Source of the DNA: Stentor roeselii
Lineage: Eukaryota; Ciliophora; Heterotrichea; Heterotrichida; Stentoridae
Assembly (NCBI GenBank): GCA_006503475.1
Contig: RSEH01000313.1
Span: 1-50,679 of the forward strand
Direction of reading: 5' to 3'
Length of the DNA: 50,679 nt
Part shown: positions 33,601 through 44,900 of the stretch, piece by piece
Position numbering within the stretch: the stretch's first letter is position 1
Layout: each line of letters begins with the position of its first letter
Translations under genes and position numbers: made by a program
The notes under the pieces: model-generated
The model's input: only the letters and a program-made list of their open reading frames with translations
Databases searched by the model: none
What the model was told of the DNA's origin: nothing

Positions 33601-34204
33601 TTTTATCAGAAGATGAGGAAATAAGTAAATTTTCAAAAGCAATGCAAGATGTGATGGCTTCACTGTGAAGGTTAAAAGTTTGGAGCAGTTCTCCTGAAGA
33701 AGTCCAGATTTTCAAGCTTCGGTCTAAAGAACCTGTTATTATGAGACGGTTGGCTTCGGAGGCTGTCACTGAAACTACGCTGTTTAAATGCCCGGATAGT
33801 GTAAAAAGCAAGGTTTTCGATTTAAAGTCCCAGATTTTGCAGGAATTGTCGGAGGAACCGCTTAAAAGAAGGGAGTCGTTAAAAGTTAAACTTAAACAAA
33901 GGACTTCTTTTTCGTGACCTGAAAGGATACTTACTGGACTTTTCAATAGAAGGCTCCAGATTATAATTGTTTTGTCTGATGAACCGGTTATTAGGTATTC
34001 GCTGTTTGATGTCACTTCGACTGCGTTTATTGAACCTCCGTGGCCTTCTAGTTCTCCGAGGATCGTCTTGTATTCGCATTCTAGGATCAGCTCTGGTGAT
34101 GCTGGACTTTCGAGAGAAGTTAGAATTGGAACTGAGAATTTTTGACTTAGGAAAGGATCTTTCAGAGTCTGCAATGAGGAAGCATTTGAGTGTTTTGAAA
34201 CCAT
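27605..34204 (-). CDS. Giant WD40-repeat / ankyrin / TRP-like ion channel fusion
   Basis: A 2,199-residue protein. Residues about 50-1,497 hold about 35 WD40 units by my count, mean spacing about 41 residues. Many have the full GH...D.TIKIWD pattern (for example GSKDKTIKIWDF) and others are weak. Thirty-five fits five seven-bladed propellers. Two or more ankyrin-like helical pairs follow near 1,560-1,640 (DKFGKSPFYYAILKKNHKS). A six-helix ion channel domain lies at about 1,775-1,980, with the pore-like segment SLNFGMYD near 1,932 and a long last helix (FINLIVMLNLLISILGD), typical of TRP/PKD-type cation channels. A coiled coil at about 2,050-2,199 could drive tetramer assembly. The function is inferred to be a cation channel with a very large cytosolic sensor or scaffold. 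It is divergent from the E2-like gene, with 176 bases between starts. Confidence 0.88.
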   Translation of the reverse strand: MVSKHSNASSLQTLKDPFLSQKFSVPILTSLESPASPELILECEYKTILGELEGHGGSINAVEVTSNSEYLITGSSDKTIIIWSLLLKSPVSILSGHEKEVLCLSLTFNDSLLLSGSSDNSCKIWDFKSKTLLFTLSGHLNSVVSVTASEANRLIITGSLDRSLKIWTSSGELLQTFNLHSEAITSCIAFENLLISSSSDKTLKLWDLNSLTFVRDLIQASAGLVSLAMSSDGKKFAVAESNSNVKVFGFENFENFQVQFEILDRPRIRLIRFAGNGEVLACCSEDFYIYFWDLKTRRRRFSLRFHPKRPNSFAVSSDCSLVVTGCNDKTLRLWSSAERRDEITLYGHSAMVRDIDCDMKGKLLVSGSHDETIRLWDLNKNKESWVFQSTENQVSSCRVMKKSKKCFVTGHEDGSIKFWGLKTLEIDSNIKIHSKEISSLDVFHNSRLASGSLDGQIIIWDLESRKMDFVLKDSSSVTCVVFSKLQEKLASASDENFIKIWDLQEKELKHCLKIHESPIFSLFLTIDDNFFITGCKDNSIRLLNIENQSEKTIIDCKEQIETLLIWSEDEFLILSTRNQIKVNNFPEIQEVFTLEGHESTVKALAQIDSNHLASGSEVIFIWNLREGQVLSTVNNYPLLNTLCTISPSLLLISSIDKTISLIDLSTKKIDRIIYTSIGKVFSVVLSKDTQFIISGSDSNAVLVMNVKKKTIESRLSGHCDAVWTVSLSSDEKLIASGSKDKTIKIWDFLNRKENFTLSGHSLTVMSLAFTNDNKTLVSGSFDKKLIVWSLESRSLEHIFEQHANPVTSIVISSSKQVYSASNDNNIKIFTLFPKKLVYTSPKSQNSIESLCFSHNEEFLAYAEFNTIVVFNTKTRKIEFSLVGHARNYVYSVRFTEDSRKIISASGEGCIKTWNLGIKTEEKTIFHDNYALAVIFLQKLQKVACGLENGGLVVWDYIDGQEFYSVHGEQDSILTLSASPCQDFIAGCSKTGSLKIWNISKKKLEYSFSDLKNPLKAIFFLDDRNLALGTFEGIIKIWDIHSRITKFSLFGHSSEISCFCRYDEKLVSGANDGKIIFWESRSVLFELFSKSEEITFLAQHGSQMISGSLDFILRVWNVENREVVSCLSGHSDRITCILSLNENNVVSCSFDQSVKVWDLREMKEVKTFKPGKEKVVGMIKVNQCEVLTCSLDKCLKTWKALDGDEIKTFKMFQGKVWSIFASQEFLFVGTDSFAVNCMNLNDFSEFTVFIGHTATVRCLMFSEKKQVLFSGSFDNCVNFWDVRGKVLIESRKEHTHWVRCLELTDDHQQLISGSQDATIKIWEVTSRKVITTLRGHKSSVTSLKFNQLHRSLISASSDCSIIIWDMTTFSEIFSLKCHKQTIWSVLLIKNNYWFATGSEDKQIKIWDFLKRREIFSLQGHQGPVEVLLESRCMKFLISGSSDFSIKIWNLNERRLEFTLSGHKDHVYSLALNLQGDTLFTGSLDRTVKVWDLFRDPRKEGRSVPIIASDLCIYQEITTFGRVVSHDDIFPDDSKINYEWTPSSVFDSFCQEKQIFYNIIDSIKSGSFENLSSNANTVMFGKYDLTLSHFLAFLGKNEVLETLLGTSCLIQKDKFGKSPFYYAILKKNHKSIEILMNSLIELIKTDSSPFFQTSFHSISQDLPLIIRSSPSKLVHLLNQLLLSSETCLFSRQIKLPCYSFNTFPKPAEEDFDPSSSKEVDAFAVIFSYLPIEVPFIPGSSKCLDLLDSLITCKDRQIFTTPFVSRFIDYEWRSVKLWVVCYSFLLFSNLGILVVLSGFKENFELLVALVVVNSLLFLWEVAQLLVTGLKYFSQIWNLLDVLRIGLTFGWMLNVDSDLNYLEEIVIMTNFIRGLTAFKLFDGTRFYIDLIFRSINDVKYFLLLFFYSNLMFGALNSVKAENNLTFNSLWLDIYSLNFGMYDESNKSVIQVFIFMSATFINLIVMLNLLISILGDSHDQFQVERIVIDNYEKAELCLEIQKMFFWRRGNNMTGFLHVVNHVTLGEENSWEGRIVFLQKMMENLGNLVSQSQKEVVCCLNDKIDGKFSGFDKNFASIGEMENRIKDFIVLNEGKNEKIVENGKSFGRVQGSLGLVSQKSEEKDRKNDERKLKLEVDDAQGFYEGFERKIQGIKKEIREDIDGLSQKIEKKMKDIDEIHSESVIKLEKRLEVIESGISKILDKLN

Positions 34205-34380
34205 TTATAAGATAAGATGGAGATGGCTGAAGGATATTTTATTGAGTTTTTGAAAATTTTTGAAGAGTTTGATTGAAAGTTGATGTATCCTTATCTCTAA
34301 GAAGTTGCATCAAAATAAATCTGCATACTAAACTTCAAGTATCAAAGAATAATTCAACACCCTGATTTCTTGTAATAAAT

Positions 34381-34845
34381 ATGCACCCAAGATTAAAATA
34401 TGAACAAGAATATCTCAGAAGAAATCCATACAAAGCGTTTTTCTTTGATTTCAAAGAAAATCCATCAGAATTTCATGCATATTTCCTCGGATCTCCTGAT
34501 TCTCCATATGATGGAAAAGTTTTCGAAACCTTCTGGAGAATTCCTTCAGAATTTCCATATCGACCTCCAAAGATAACTTTATTGACTAAAGTGTTTCATC
34601 CTAACATCAGTCTAAATGGGGAAATAAGCTTAGGAATCCTTGAAATCGGATGGATTCCAATCCTTTCATTTGGTTATATTTTGTTAAGTATTTGCTCTAT
34701 TTTAGATTCCCCAAGTGTTGGGTGCCCGTATAACTTAGAAGCCACAGATTTATATGAAAGAGATAAGTGCTTGTTTAATTTGAAAGCAAGAGATATGACC
34801 TGCAGATATGCCTTAGAGAATAATTTTGGTTTATTTTGGAATTGA
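34381..34845 (+). CDS. E2-like (UBC fold) protein lacking the catalytic cysteine
   Basis: A 154-residue protein with the normal length and fold of ubiquitin-conjugating enzymes. The N-terminal helix is followed by the beta-sheet, FPYRPPKI at about 58-65, the HPN motif at 73-75, then GEISLGILEIGW, ILLSICSIL and C-terminal helices. In active E2s the position after HPN...G.I is the catalytic Cys (ICLDIL). Here it is Ser83 (ISLGIL), and the following Asp is Gly85. The HPN motif is intact. This suggests a ubiquitin E2 variant that cannot form a normal thioester and may act as a partner subunit or ubiquitin binder. The stop is TGA, unusual in this window; a TAA follows two codons later. It lies on the same strand as the RNF213-like gene, 1,057 bases upstream. 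Confidence 0.85.
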   Translation: MHPRLKYEQEYLRRNPYKAFFFDFKENPSEFHAYFLGSPDSPYDGKVFETFWRIPSEFPYRPPKITLLTKVFHPNISLNGEISLGILEIGWIPILSFGYILLSICSILDSPSVGCPYNLEATDLYERDKCLFNLKARDMTCRYALENNFGLFWN

Positions 34846-35902
34846 TTATAATATAGGGCTTAATTAGAATTTTTAGAGAATGATTATTGTATATTATTCT
34901 TAGATTTAACGAGTAGCTTTGATCATCAGTATCTAATGACAAATCATTAAAATATGTGACTTAGATAAAAAAGTAATTTTAAAATTATTTGGTATGAGCT
35001 GTAGTGATTTTATACCTTTCTGCCCTTCAAGTAAAAACATCTCAACTTTAATACAATTCACAATCATAAAAATAATCAATATTCAGTAAAAATGTGAAAT
35101 AAGCTAATTTTAATATAGTCAAACATTATTTGACTGCTTCAAGTACACCCCTGATGGTAAATGTTTAGTAGTTGAATATCGAAACTCAACAATTATTGTT
35201 AGGAATTTTGAAATCAAATCCAAAAACTTCATTTTGCTCAGATATAATTGCTGGATACTTTGATTGTTTTATCTCTCGATGGTGAATCACTAGTAATAGT
35301 CCACGGAGATCAAAAGCTAACTTTTAACCTTTTCAAATTTTTTAAAGAGTTTATATTCCTCTTTCTCTTCATAGACCTTGGTACTCATGAAATACTTTTC
35401 TTGTAATACTTCTTAAAAGCTTAAATATAGGTCAACTCTAATTAGAGTCTCTTACGCTATGGAAAAATGGAGGCATCTGAGCGTCCGAGATACTTATTAA
35501 GGAAACTCGATGAAATGTACTGCTAATGATTGATGAATCAATCCAAGAAAATAACTGTTAATGATTATAAATCAATACAGAGAGAAGATAATTACTTTAG
35601 ATCTTTTATGAAATTCAAAGATTTTTAAAATTTTGAAATCCTAAAATTTAAAACATTGATTAAAATAAGCCCAAACTTCAATCAATAAATAAAAACCTTA
35701 TAATCTTCTAACACCCTCTAATATCTCAACACAAATGACTCTATCTCACTTCCAACCATTCTTAATCTAATCATCTAATAACCTCACCTATCAATTTTCC
35801 ATTCAACTAGAATTGATACCTGACCAACATAAAAACTAAAAAAATCATCCTCTACTACAATTATGTGTCTACCATTTTTATTTAAAAATATAGACACTTA
35901 TA
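34846..35902. other. Intergenic region with a WD40 relic and an A/C-rich leader
   Basis: No intact gene. The first 150 bases are plain AT-rich. The middle (about 34995-35640) contains the WD40 pseudogene listed separately. The last 240 bases (about 35660-35880) are strongly A/C-rich with many CTAAT/CAACA-like runs, immediately before the giant AAA+ gene. These could be its promoter and leader. Confidence 0.55.
34995..35640 (+). pseudogene. Decayed WD40-repeat gene fragment
   Basis: Two WD40-like segments can be read. One (about 35143-35260) gives YTPDGKCLVVEYRNSTIIV with a following RNFE, matching the PDGK.L......TI.VW pattern. The other (about 35257-35350), one frame away, gives LSLDGESLVIVHGDQKLTF. 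A frameshift near 35258 separates them, and TAA, TAG and TGA codons interrupt the flanking frame. The second frame can be followed to about 35630 through several stops (ERPRYLLRKLDEMY). No start is visible. It is probably a dead paralogue or fragment of a WD40 gene such as the giant neighbour at 27605. The extent beyond the two repeats is uncertain. Confidence 0.5.
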
Positions 35903-38900
35903 ATGCAGCCAGGTAATCAAGAGATTGGGCATGTCCAGCCTCATCAAGCGGAAATTCCCAAAATCGAATGGAAAACCGAATTTTCTAAAAACTTCAACCA
36001 AGGAACGATTGAATCTCACAAACTTGACAGACTTACCGATCGTTTAAAAAAAGGCGAATTCACAGGAAAGTTAAAAAATAAGCTTTACTTTAAGATCAAA
36101 CTGAAAATTGACTCACAAGCAGATCTTTTTTATGCAATTGCTGGATTTTTCTCTGATGAAAGTGGTGAAAAAGGCAGTGCGAAGATTATTCTCTGTGGTT
36201 TCTGGAATGATGACGAGAGAAAGAAATACAAAACAGGAATTGATGGAAGAAAACTTTTGAAAGTAAAAAAAAATAGCAGTTATCAGTTTATTGAAACTGG
36301 AAGAATAGTGTCTCCTTCTGTTAGCATCTTCCGAATAGACAACCAGAAAGAAAACTTCAAAATCGGGACTACTCACTTATTTCAGTTAACTGTTTATAAG
36401 ATAATAAAAGACAATCCAAATGAAATATTATGGTTCCTTGAAAATGACTTAACCAATTTGAATCGACCTAAAGACCTTCTCATTAAATTTGTTAAAATTC
36501 TTCAAAAAGGAGCTGAAGGTAAAGGCTTCACGGAAGTAAATCAGATGTTCTTCGATAAGCTTCATCCTTTTAATTATTTTGGAAATGAACGACAGGTGGA
36601 ATTTAAATTTGAAAAATCGTTTATTGAATTTTTTCAAATTAATAAAGGGATTGCTTGGGATATCTTTTATTGGATTTTTGATATCTTTTCTGGTACTTTT
36701 CAATCAAAAGGCCAAAATTTAACTGTTGAGAGAGATTTTCTAGTTTTTAATAGAGAGTTTAAGGAAAAATTGTTATTTTTAGCTCTCGCTGTCAGTGAAA
36801 AGCTGGAATTTAAAAAATCGCTTAGTAGGGAGTGGAAATATTTATTTTTAATCACACAGAATGAGAAAGATATCAGCAAATTAAAATCTTCGAAAGTAAT
36901 TCACAATTTTTTTACTGAGGATAATTTCACAGACATATCAAAATTGGTGTTTATGGAAGATCAGCTTATGTATCAAAATCCCTCAGTTCTAAGGAATGAT
37001 TGGCCTACTTCAAAAATGATTTGTTTTAGAAAAAAATTAGGTGATATTGATGAAATTACTATAACATATGAATTAACTTGTGACTCAGTATTACGAAAAA
37101 AACAAAAAATAAACATTGTAAATGAATTCTACAAAGGATATGTTGTCCCTGGATTTATACTTCAAAAAGCTTTTATCAAGAACAAAGAAATAGAATTAGA
37201 AAGATTTCATGATTATAAAGGATTGATACTTATTCACTTTGAAGGAATTGAAAATTATCTACTAGACTACTTAAATTATTGTCTTAACAAAAAGAAAACT
37301 AAATATATAGAACATTTTTTCTTGTTGTTTAAAGATTTAGTACCTAAAAATACATCGATAATTATTGAAGAAATAATCAGTAAAATTAAAAAAAATCAAA
37401 TTACCCAAAGAGGATCAATTAATATAATAGCATTAATAAAATATATTGATATAAATTTACTTCTCGAAACTAATTTGAAACTTATAATGGAAAAAATTAT
37501 GAATCATTATCAAATGATATTACAATTCAAATCAGAATATATTATTGAAGGACTTGCAAAGCTTTCTTATTGTCTTGTTGTTAAAGAGATAGAAAGTTGC
37601 TCGAAATATATAAACAAATACTTAGCATCTCTAGACTCATCTTCAAAGAAAATATTTTTTAATCACATATCATGTTTTATAATTAAAGAAAAAAAGCCTT
37701 GTATTATGAAAATCGATTCTTTTATCGAAAAATTCGACATCGAAAACAATGAAAAGAGCTTTCATTTAATAGACACTATCTTAACACTAACCAAGGATCC
37801 TAAAATAATAATAGAATATTCTAAAAAGTTTGAAATAAATTTAAGAAAAAATATTTCAGAAGTTTTAACAAATCACTTTCGCAATATTTTAGAAAAATTG
37901 AACTTTATTGACATTTTTCAGGTTCTGATTCAAATAAGCCAGACTGATTCAGCTCTAAAATATTTTGAAATAGAAAAACTTACATCAACTATGACTAAAA
38001 TACTTAAAAGAGCTGAAGAAAACCTTGGGGGTGAAAGTTTTATTAATGAATATATAGACCCACTGTTCTTTTCTCAAAATACTCAACAGATAATTACCCG
38101 TAATAGGAAACTGAATTTCTTTCAATCACTTTTAAATAAAAATTCGATAAAATTTTTAGAATTCATCAGATTTTGTATAAACTTTGAATTCAATCACTAC
38201 CAAAGGAAAACATTTATAAAATTATTTGAAATAGGTTTAGTCAAAGCCACCTCCGTATTAAAAAACGGAGACATTATAAATGAAGTTGATGAAATATTAA
38301 ACCTGCTTGTTTCTAAACCTTTCTTCAAGAATATTTGTTTGAAAACATTTAAAATTTTACTTCCAACAATAAATTTCAGGAATTTATTAATATTCGCTGA
38401 AAGAAAAAAAAATATAGAAGAAATAAAGCTTACTTATAAAGAGTTCATTGAAAATTATATTAAAACTGAAATCTCTACGAATTCGATAACTGATCTTTTA
38501 AAATTCGTGTCTGGGCTCAACCATGATTTAGGAAGATTTGTTGAAAATTTATTAGTAAACCGTGGAGATTTAAAATCAAATGAGCAGCTTCTTGAGGAGT
38601 TAACAGTTACTGGAAGTTTTAATGAATTTCATCACTTTATTTTAATGAATCATCAAAGGTACAGTGATCTAAACGTTTTAGTTAAAATCCTTGATACAAT
38701 AAAACAAATAGATTCAAAATTGAAAGAAAATTCAATAAAAATAAGATCACTTAAACTACTCCAAACAAAAAACCTAGAAGAAAACATCAACAAATACTTT
38801 CAAATCTTTACAATTTGCAGTAAGGATGATTTCAAATTAAGTGGGTCTTTAAGTGAAAAATTAAAAATCGTTCAAGATAAATATGAAAAACTAGATGAAT

Positions 38901-41900
38901 TGAACAATTTATATGATGAAATCAATCAAATCTCTGAAATAAATTCACTTGATGGATTTTTTGATTCTCTGAAGTACTTTAAAAACTATTATTTTTCTAT
39001 ACCCGACCAATCCTTCGAAACTTTCATCAAGCACCCATTTGAAGTAACTTACAATAAAATGAAAATGATAAAAAAAATGTTAAATTCTCCAGAGATATCT
39101 TCAGATATATTCACAGGAATAAATCATGATCTCAGTCCTAAAAATTTCAATAATTTTCTAAGAAAATCTCAATCCATGTATGAAGATCTAGAAACTTCTT
39201 ATAATTTCCTCTCATCTCAAAACAATGATTCTAATGCACATCAAGTCTACAAACATTCAGAGTTCAGAAGCAGAAAACTTGATACTCTTGAAATAATCTT
39301 CCAAAAGAAAATTCCAGAAGAAATAAAAAATCTTATAAAAAACTATAAAAATTTTCTCTTATATATTCCTTCTTGTTTAAAAATTCAACAATGGGTCAAT
39401 GCGCTGAACCCTACAAACTTCTCATCTGAAAGTTTAAAGAAATTCACTGAAATTCAAGAAAGAATTGAAAGTATCAATGTACTTGAATTCAATAGAGACT
39501 TTCATCAGTATTTCCCTCTTGACACATCAAAAATTAAAGAAAATTTTATTTTCTTTGAGTTTTTAGAGACTCTTTCAAAATCAGCTGAAATGATCGAGTA
39601 TCTTAAAAGAGACATTTTTAATAATAAAGGAATTTTCGATGAAATAAAAATGTTCCTCAGGTCAAACTTTACTCCAAAGTTACAACTTTTTAATGTTTTT
39701 TGTATCCAAGAAATGAAAAATAACCTAGTTCAAAAAATCATTAAAAATTCTAGTGAGTCATCCGATTTCTTTGAAGGGCTACGTCAGGAGTTTTTTTCAA
39801 ATGTTGAAGAATGCAAAAGAATGATTTTTTATATGAAACAAACTGAAAACAACTTGAAAGATTTCATTGATATTCAAATGCAAGTAAGTAAAAATGAAGT
39901 CTTTAAAACAAGGCTTATCAACAGCATTATTCAACAAGCACGCCTCGAAATTTTCATTGAAAATCAAGTTTACGTTCTTAAAATTCACTGTGAAAATAAA
40001 CCTCATGACATAAAAGAACTGAATGATTTAAAAAGTAAAGCAGTTTTTGAATCTTCCTATAAAAAAACCAAAGACCAAGAAATTCTTCAAGAAAGTTACA
40101 AAGTTTTTATAAAATCAGTTGAAAACATCATAAAAGTTGAATCTGATTTAAATTCTTTACTTACAATCGGGGTAAACTTTTTAGAAGGGAATAAAAAAGA
40201 ATTTAATTTTCAATCTGGAGATTTTTCTGAACTGGAAAATTTTACCAATGAAGTTAATGAAGTTTTGAATAAATGTGAAATTTATCTGATTCAAGGTATT
40301 TCCAAGTTTCACGATTTGACTTATATCAATGGAAGATTTTATAAATTCATTGATAATTACTTGGTTAACAAAAGTCATGAATCGAAAATTATCCATTTAC
40401 TTAAATTCATGAGAAAGTTTTCTAGGGATGATGAAAGTCTTGAAAATGAAATGAAAAGGTTGGATTTTTTTGAATATGAACTTTCAGATCTAGGCTCTGA
40501 AATTATCGATATTCAGAATTCTCATGAAAATCATGCAGAAAAATTAAGGAAAAAACTTGAGGTTTATTCAAAGTTTTTTGGGAAATTCGAGCGTGAAAAA
40601 GGGTCTGAAGGGTTTTCAAACGATGATAAAAGTTTGATTTACAATTGTTTACATCGTTATATTTTTGATATTTTGATAACTTTTTACTCAAAATACAGTA
40701 ATGGTAATCTTCCTAAACCTCATCAATTTATTCACTGCTGCAAAGAAACTACCTGGCATGATCTTGAACTTTTTTTATATAGAATTTCAACGACAGAATC
40801 TCATGAAATATTTACTTTTATAGAATTAGAAAAGCTTTCTTTTTCCAACCAGTTAAACTTCATAGAGCTGTTCAAAACTATCTTCTCAAAAAACAGCAGT
40901 CACATAAAAATCTTTTTTTTGTCAAGATATGAAGAGTCTTACCCAGAAAATGTCTTAAAAATGACTCTAGGAATAAAATTCAGGTACTTTGAAGATAAAG
41001 AAATTCTTGATCATGATATAATTTTCAATAAAATAAACAAACTTAGAAATACAAAAGTTTTTTGCTCTGATAAGGCAGGAATGGGGAAGACCACATCGAT
41101 AATAAAAAGAGGAAAAGATGGAAAATATCAGAGAAAAGAAATACTTATTGCTGATATTTTTTCAGTTAAATACGTGAAAAGCTTTGTGGATGAAAGTCTG
41201 TTCAATCAGCCGATTCACATTCATTTAAATTTAAATACTGTTAAAAATATTGACTACTTGAATCAATTTTTATATAATCTTACTGTTTTTGGGTACTTTG
41301 AGGAAAATAAATCATTTCTTCATAAAAACACGATAATAAGCATCGAAGTTGAAAGCACTTATGAACATTCATTTGAAAAAAGTTTAAATATCTTGAAATA
41401 CTTGCAAACTGAAAGATTTATTTTCAACCCAGTTAATTTTAAAGAAAATGATTGTAAAGAGGTGAAAGATGTCGGCGAAATGATGAAAAAAATAGATTTC
41501 GAGAATAGTTTCGATAATAGACTACAATACATCCAATTTTTCATCAAAGAGAATAAATTTGAAAATTATCGTCAAATTCATCTATTTTTCCAAATGGTTT
41601 CTTCCACTTTAAACTCTTTTAAAGACACAGAATATTACGATGCACAAAACTACAAAACATTAATAAATGAACTTACCTCCAGTTCTGAATACATTGCAAC
41701 TATTTTTAGGTCAAGTCAAGTGAACCTAATGAGAGCCATAATCAAATCAATTTTAAATATCTACTCAAAAGATCCATCTATTCTAATCAACCAAGAATCT
41801 AGCAAAGAACCTATCAACACTCCTGCAAAATCCTGGAATACTGAGCATCGCCTGTTGATATTTTTCGACAACAATAAAAAAATAAATATTATTTCAAGTA

Positions 41901-44900
41901 ACCCTGAAAAATGCGACGATTACCTGAAAAAGTTGATGGCTTGTTATAAAGAATTCGAAGTTTACAAAGAGAAACTCAATGTGTCTTATTTTTCTTTTTC
42001 AGGGTTCAAAAAGATGTTAAGCTCAAGTTTTAATTACAGAGAAGTTCTTAGAGTATTTGATTCTGATGAATTAAACAACTTCGTCAACCCGAACCTAGAC
42101 TACCACGAGTGTCTCATTAACATGGCAGGAACATCCTCATTAAAACTCTCAGAAATTCCGAATAATTTGAAATATTACAAACTGACTCTTGAAAATTTCA
42201 TGAAAATGATCATTATTCATCTTAAACTTAAAGCACAAACTCCAATTATTCTAATGGGAGAGACTGGATGTGGAAAAACAGCGATAATCAACTACTTCGT
42301 TAAAGTTATCATGCAAGAACCGTTAAAAGTTTTTACAATAAACGCAGGAGTTGATTTGGAGGAAATTAAGTCAATTGTTTTAAAAGTAAGAGAAGAAGCT
42401 AGAGGTCAAATGGGAAAGCGTCTTTGGGTGTTCCTTGATGAGTTCAATACCAGTGAATGTATTCATTTTATTTCTCAGTTAATATGTGAGAATAAGTTCA
42501 ATAATCAAGAACTTGAAAAGAACATCGTATGGGTGGGTGCTTGTAATCCTTATAAAAAAATTAAAGACCTCGGACAGAGCTGTGGATTAAAAAAATCACT
42601 TGATGGGACAAAACTTGTACACATGGTTCAGAAGATCCCTCATCGGGTAATTGAGTATGTTTGGGACTTTGGAAGTATTACCTCTGAGATTCTTAAGAAT
42701 TACTTGGAAAAAATGCTTGATAGAATTTTTATAGAAGTCAAAAAAGTAAACAAGAAAATCATTGAAGAAGACAAAAAAAATAATTTAGAAGAAAAGAAAA
42801 AAAATCAAGAAGAAAAGAAAAATAATCAAGAAGAAAAGAAAAATAATCTAGAAGAAAAGAAAAATAATCTAGAAGAAAAGAAAAATAATCTAGAAGACAA
42901 TGAACTTAATGAAGAAGATAAAAAACTCAAAGTTCAAACTATTCAAGCTATTCTTACTGCTCATGAATATTTTCAAAGTCATCTTGGAAATCATAGTGTT
43001 AGTTTAAGGGATGTTTCAAGGTTTATTGATTTGGCTATTTGGTTTTATTACTTCACTGGGAATCAGTTTATTGAAAAAATTAGACTCAGAGAAAGTATTA
43101 TTCTTTCTATTGTTCATTGCTATTATTTGAGGATTTCTGAAAATGATCAAAGGGTCAATTTTTTAAATCAAATCGAAAATGCGATGAAAATTGCGAAAGG
43201 AAAAGTTATGGAATGCTTGAAAATTGCTCAAGATTACTTTTTTAGAGAACTTGATGTTGGGAATGATATTGCGAAAAATGAGGCTTTTATTGAAAATATT
43301 TATGCTTTGATTCCTTGTGTTTGTAATCAAATACCGATTTTTATATGTGGGAAGCCAGGTTCAAGCAAAACCTTATCAACCCAGTTTTTATTCAAAAAGA
43401 TGAAAGGAGAAAACTCAAACTCAGAACTATTTAAAAAAATGCCAGAAATAAAAGAATTCGCATTTCAAGGAAGTAAATCCTGCACATCAGAAGGTATAAA
43501 AAACGTATTCGAACTAGCTATAAAACAAGCAGAACAATATCAACACGACAAACAAAATATCTTACCAGTGATCGTCTTCGACGAAATCGGCCTAGCAGAA
43601 GATTCCCCAAGCAACCCATTGAAAGTGCTTCACAAGTACCTCGAGCACGAGCAAAAAACAATTGGATTCATCGGCCTGTCAAATTGGGAACTTGACGCTT
43701 CTAAAATGAACAGAACTCTTATCCTTGGCAGGGCAGAGCCAAAAATAAGCGACTTGAAAAAGACCTGTCTTGCAATTGCTTCAAATTACAGCATTTCAGA
43801 TGATCATAAAGCTCTTATAGTAAAATCTGTTGAAGCTTATTCAGAATTAAGAAACCAGTTTGAAAAGTGTTACCCGCAACATGTTAATTTTTATGGTCAT
43901 CGTGATTTTTATAATATTATAGGAAAAATTTGTAGTGATTTCAAACAGGTTCAAGATTGGAGCAATGAAAATGAAGGGAATATTATTGTTAATGCTTTTG
44001 CTAGGAATATGGGAGGACTTGATGATTCTCTTTCTAGGATAAAGACTGTTTTAGATAAGATGATGAATATTTATTGTTTGAAGCTGGACCCTTTGGAACT
44101 GATTAAAGAAAATCTGGGATTCGTTGGAAAAAAAAATGAGGTGAATGAAGCTATTCTAAAGGAAAACATTGAAAAAAATCTTAAACCAAGTTACGAGCCA
44201 AGATATTTGATGATCATCGGAAAAAAAGAAGAAATTTTCTACCTTATCAACAATAAACACGTTTCCTGTCAAAACGAAACAATTAAAATATTCGGCAGTT
44301 GTTTTGAAGATGACTGTTATTCACAAGATTCAGTAATTGATTCAATTTCAGATGTAATTCGATATATCGAAAAAGATGTTACATTAATTTTCATTGACAA
44401 TGAATCGATTTACCCAGCACTTTACGATCTTTTCAATCAAAACTTCACAATTAAAGATAAAACCAGGACTTGTAAAATAACTGTCGGGTCTGACTGCAAC
44501 CCGAACTGTGAAGTCAACTCAAGATTTCGATGTGTTGTCGTCGTTGAGGATATCGAAGAAAACTTCAACGATGAAAAAGCTCCTTTTTTAAATAGGTTCG
44601 AAAAACAGAAAATTTCAGTCAAGAACCTTTTAACTTCAGAACAAAAAAATAAAGTCTATGTTTTGCAATCTTGGATAAATTCATTCTTTTTAACAGCGAC
44701 AGTAAAAACTGACTTTGATAGAAAGTCTGTCTTTCCATTGTTATCAGAATCTTTACTTGAATTATTCGTTTTGATGTCTTCTGAGGAAGAACTTGAGAAA
44801 AATTTCAAAAATTTGTTTATCAGGTCTGCTTCAAATGACTTGCCTTTTCTTTTAAGGAATTCGAGAATGGATGAAAATGAAAAAGAAAAAATTTTGAATC

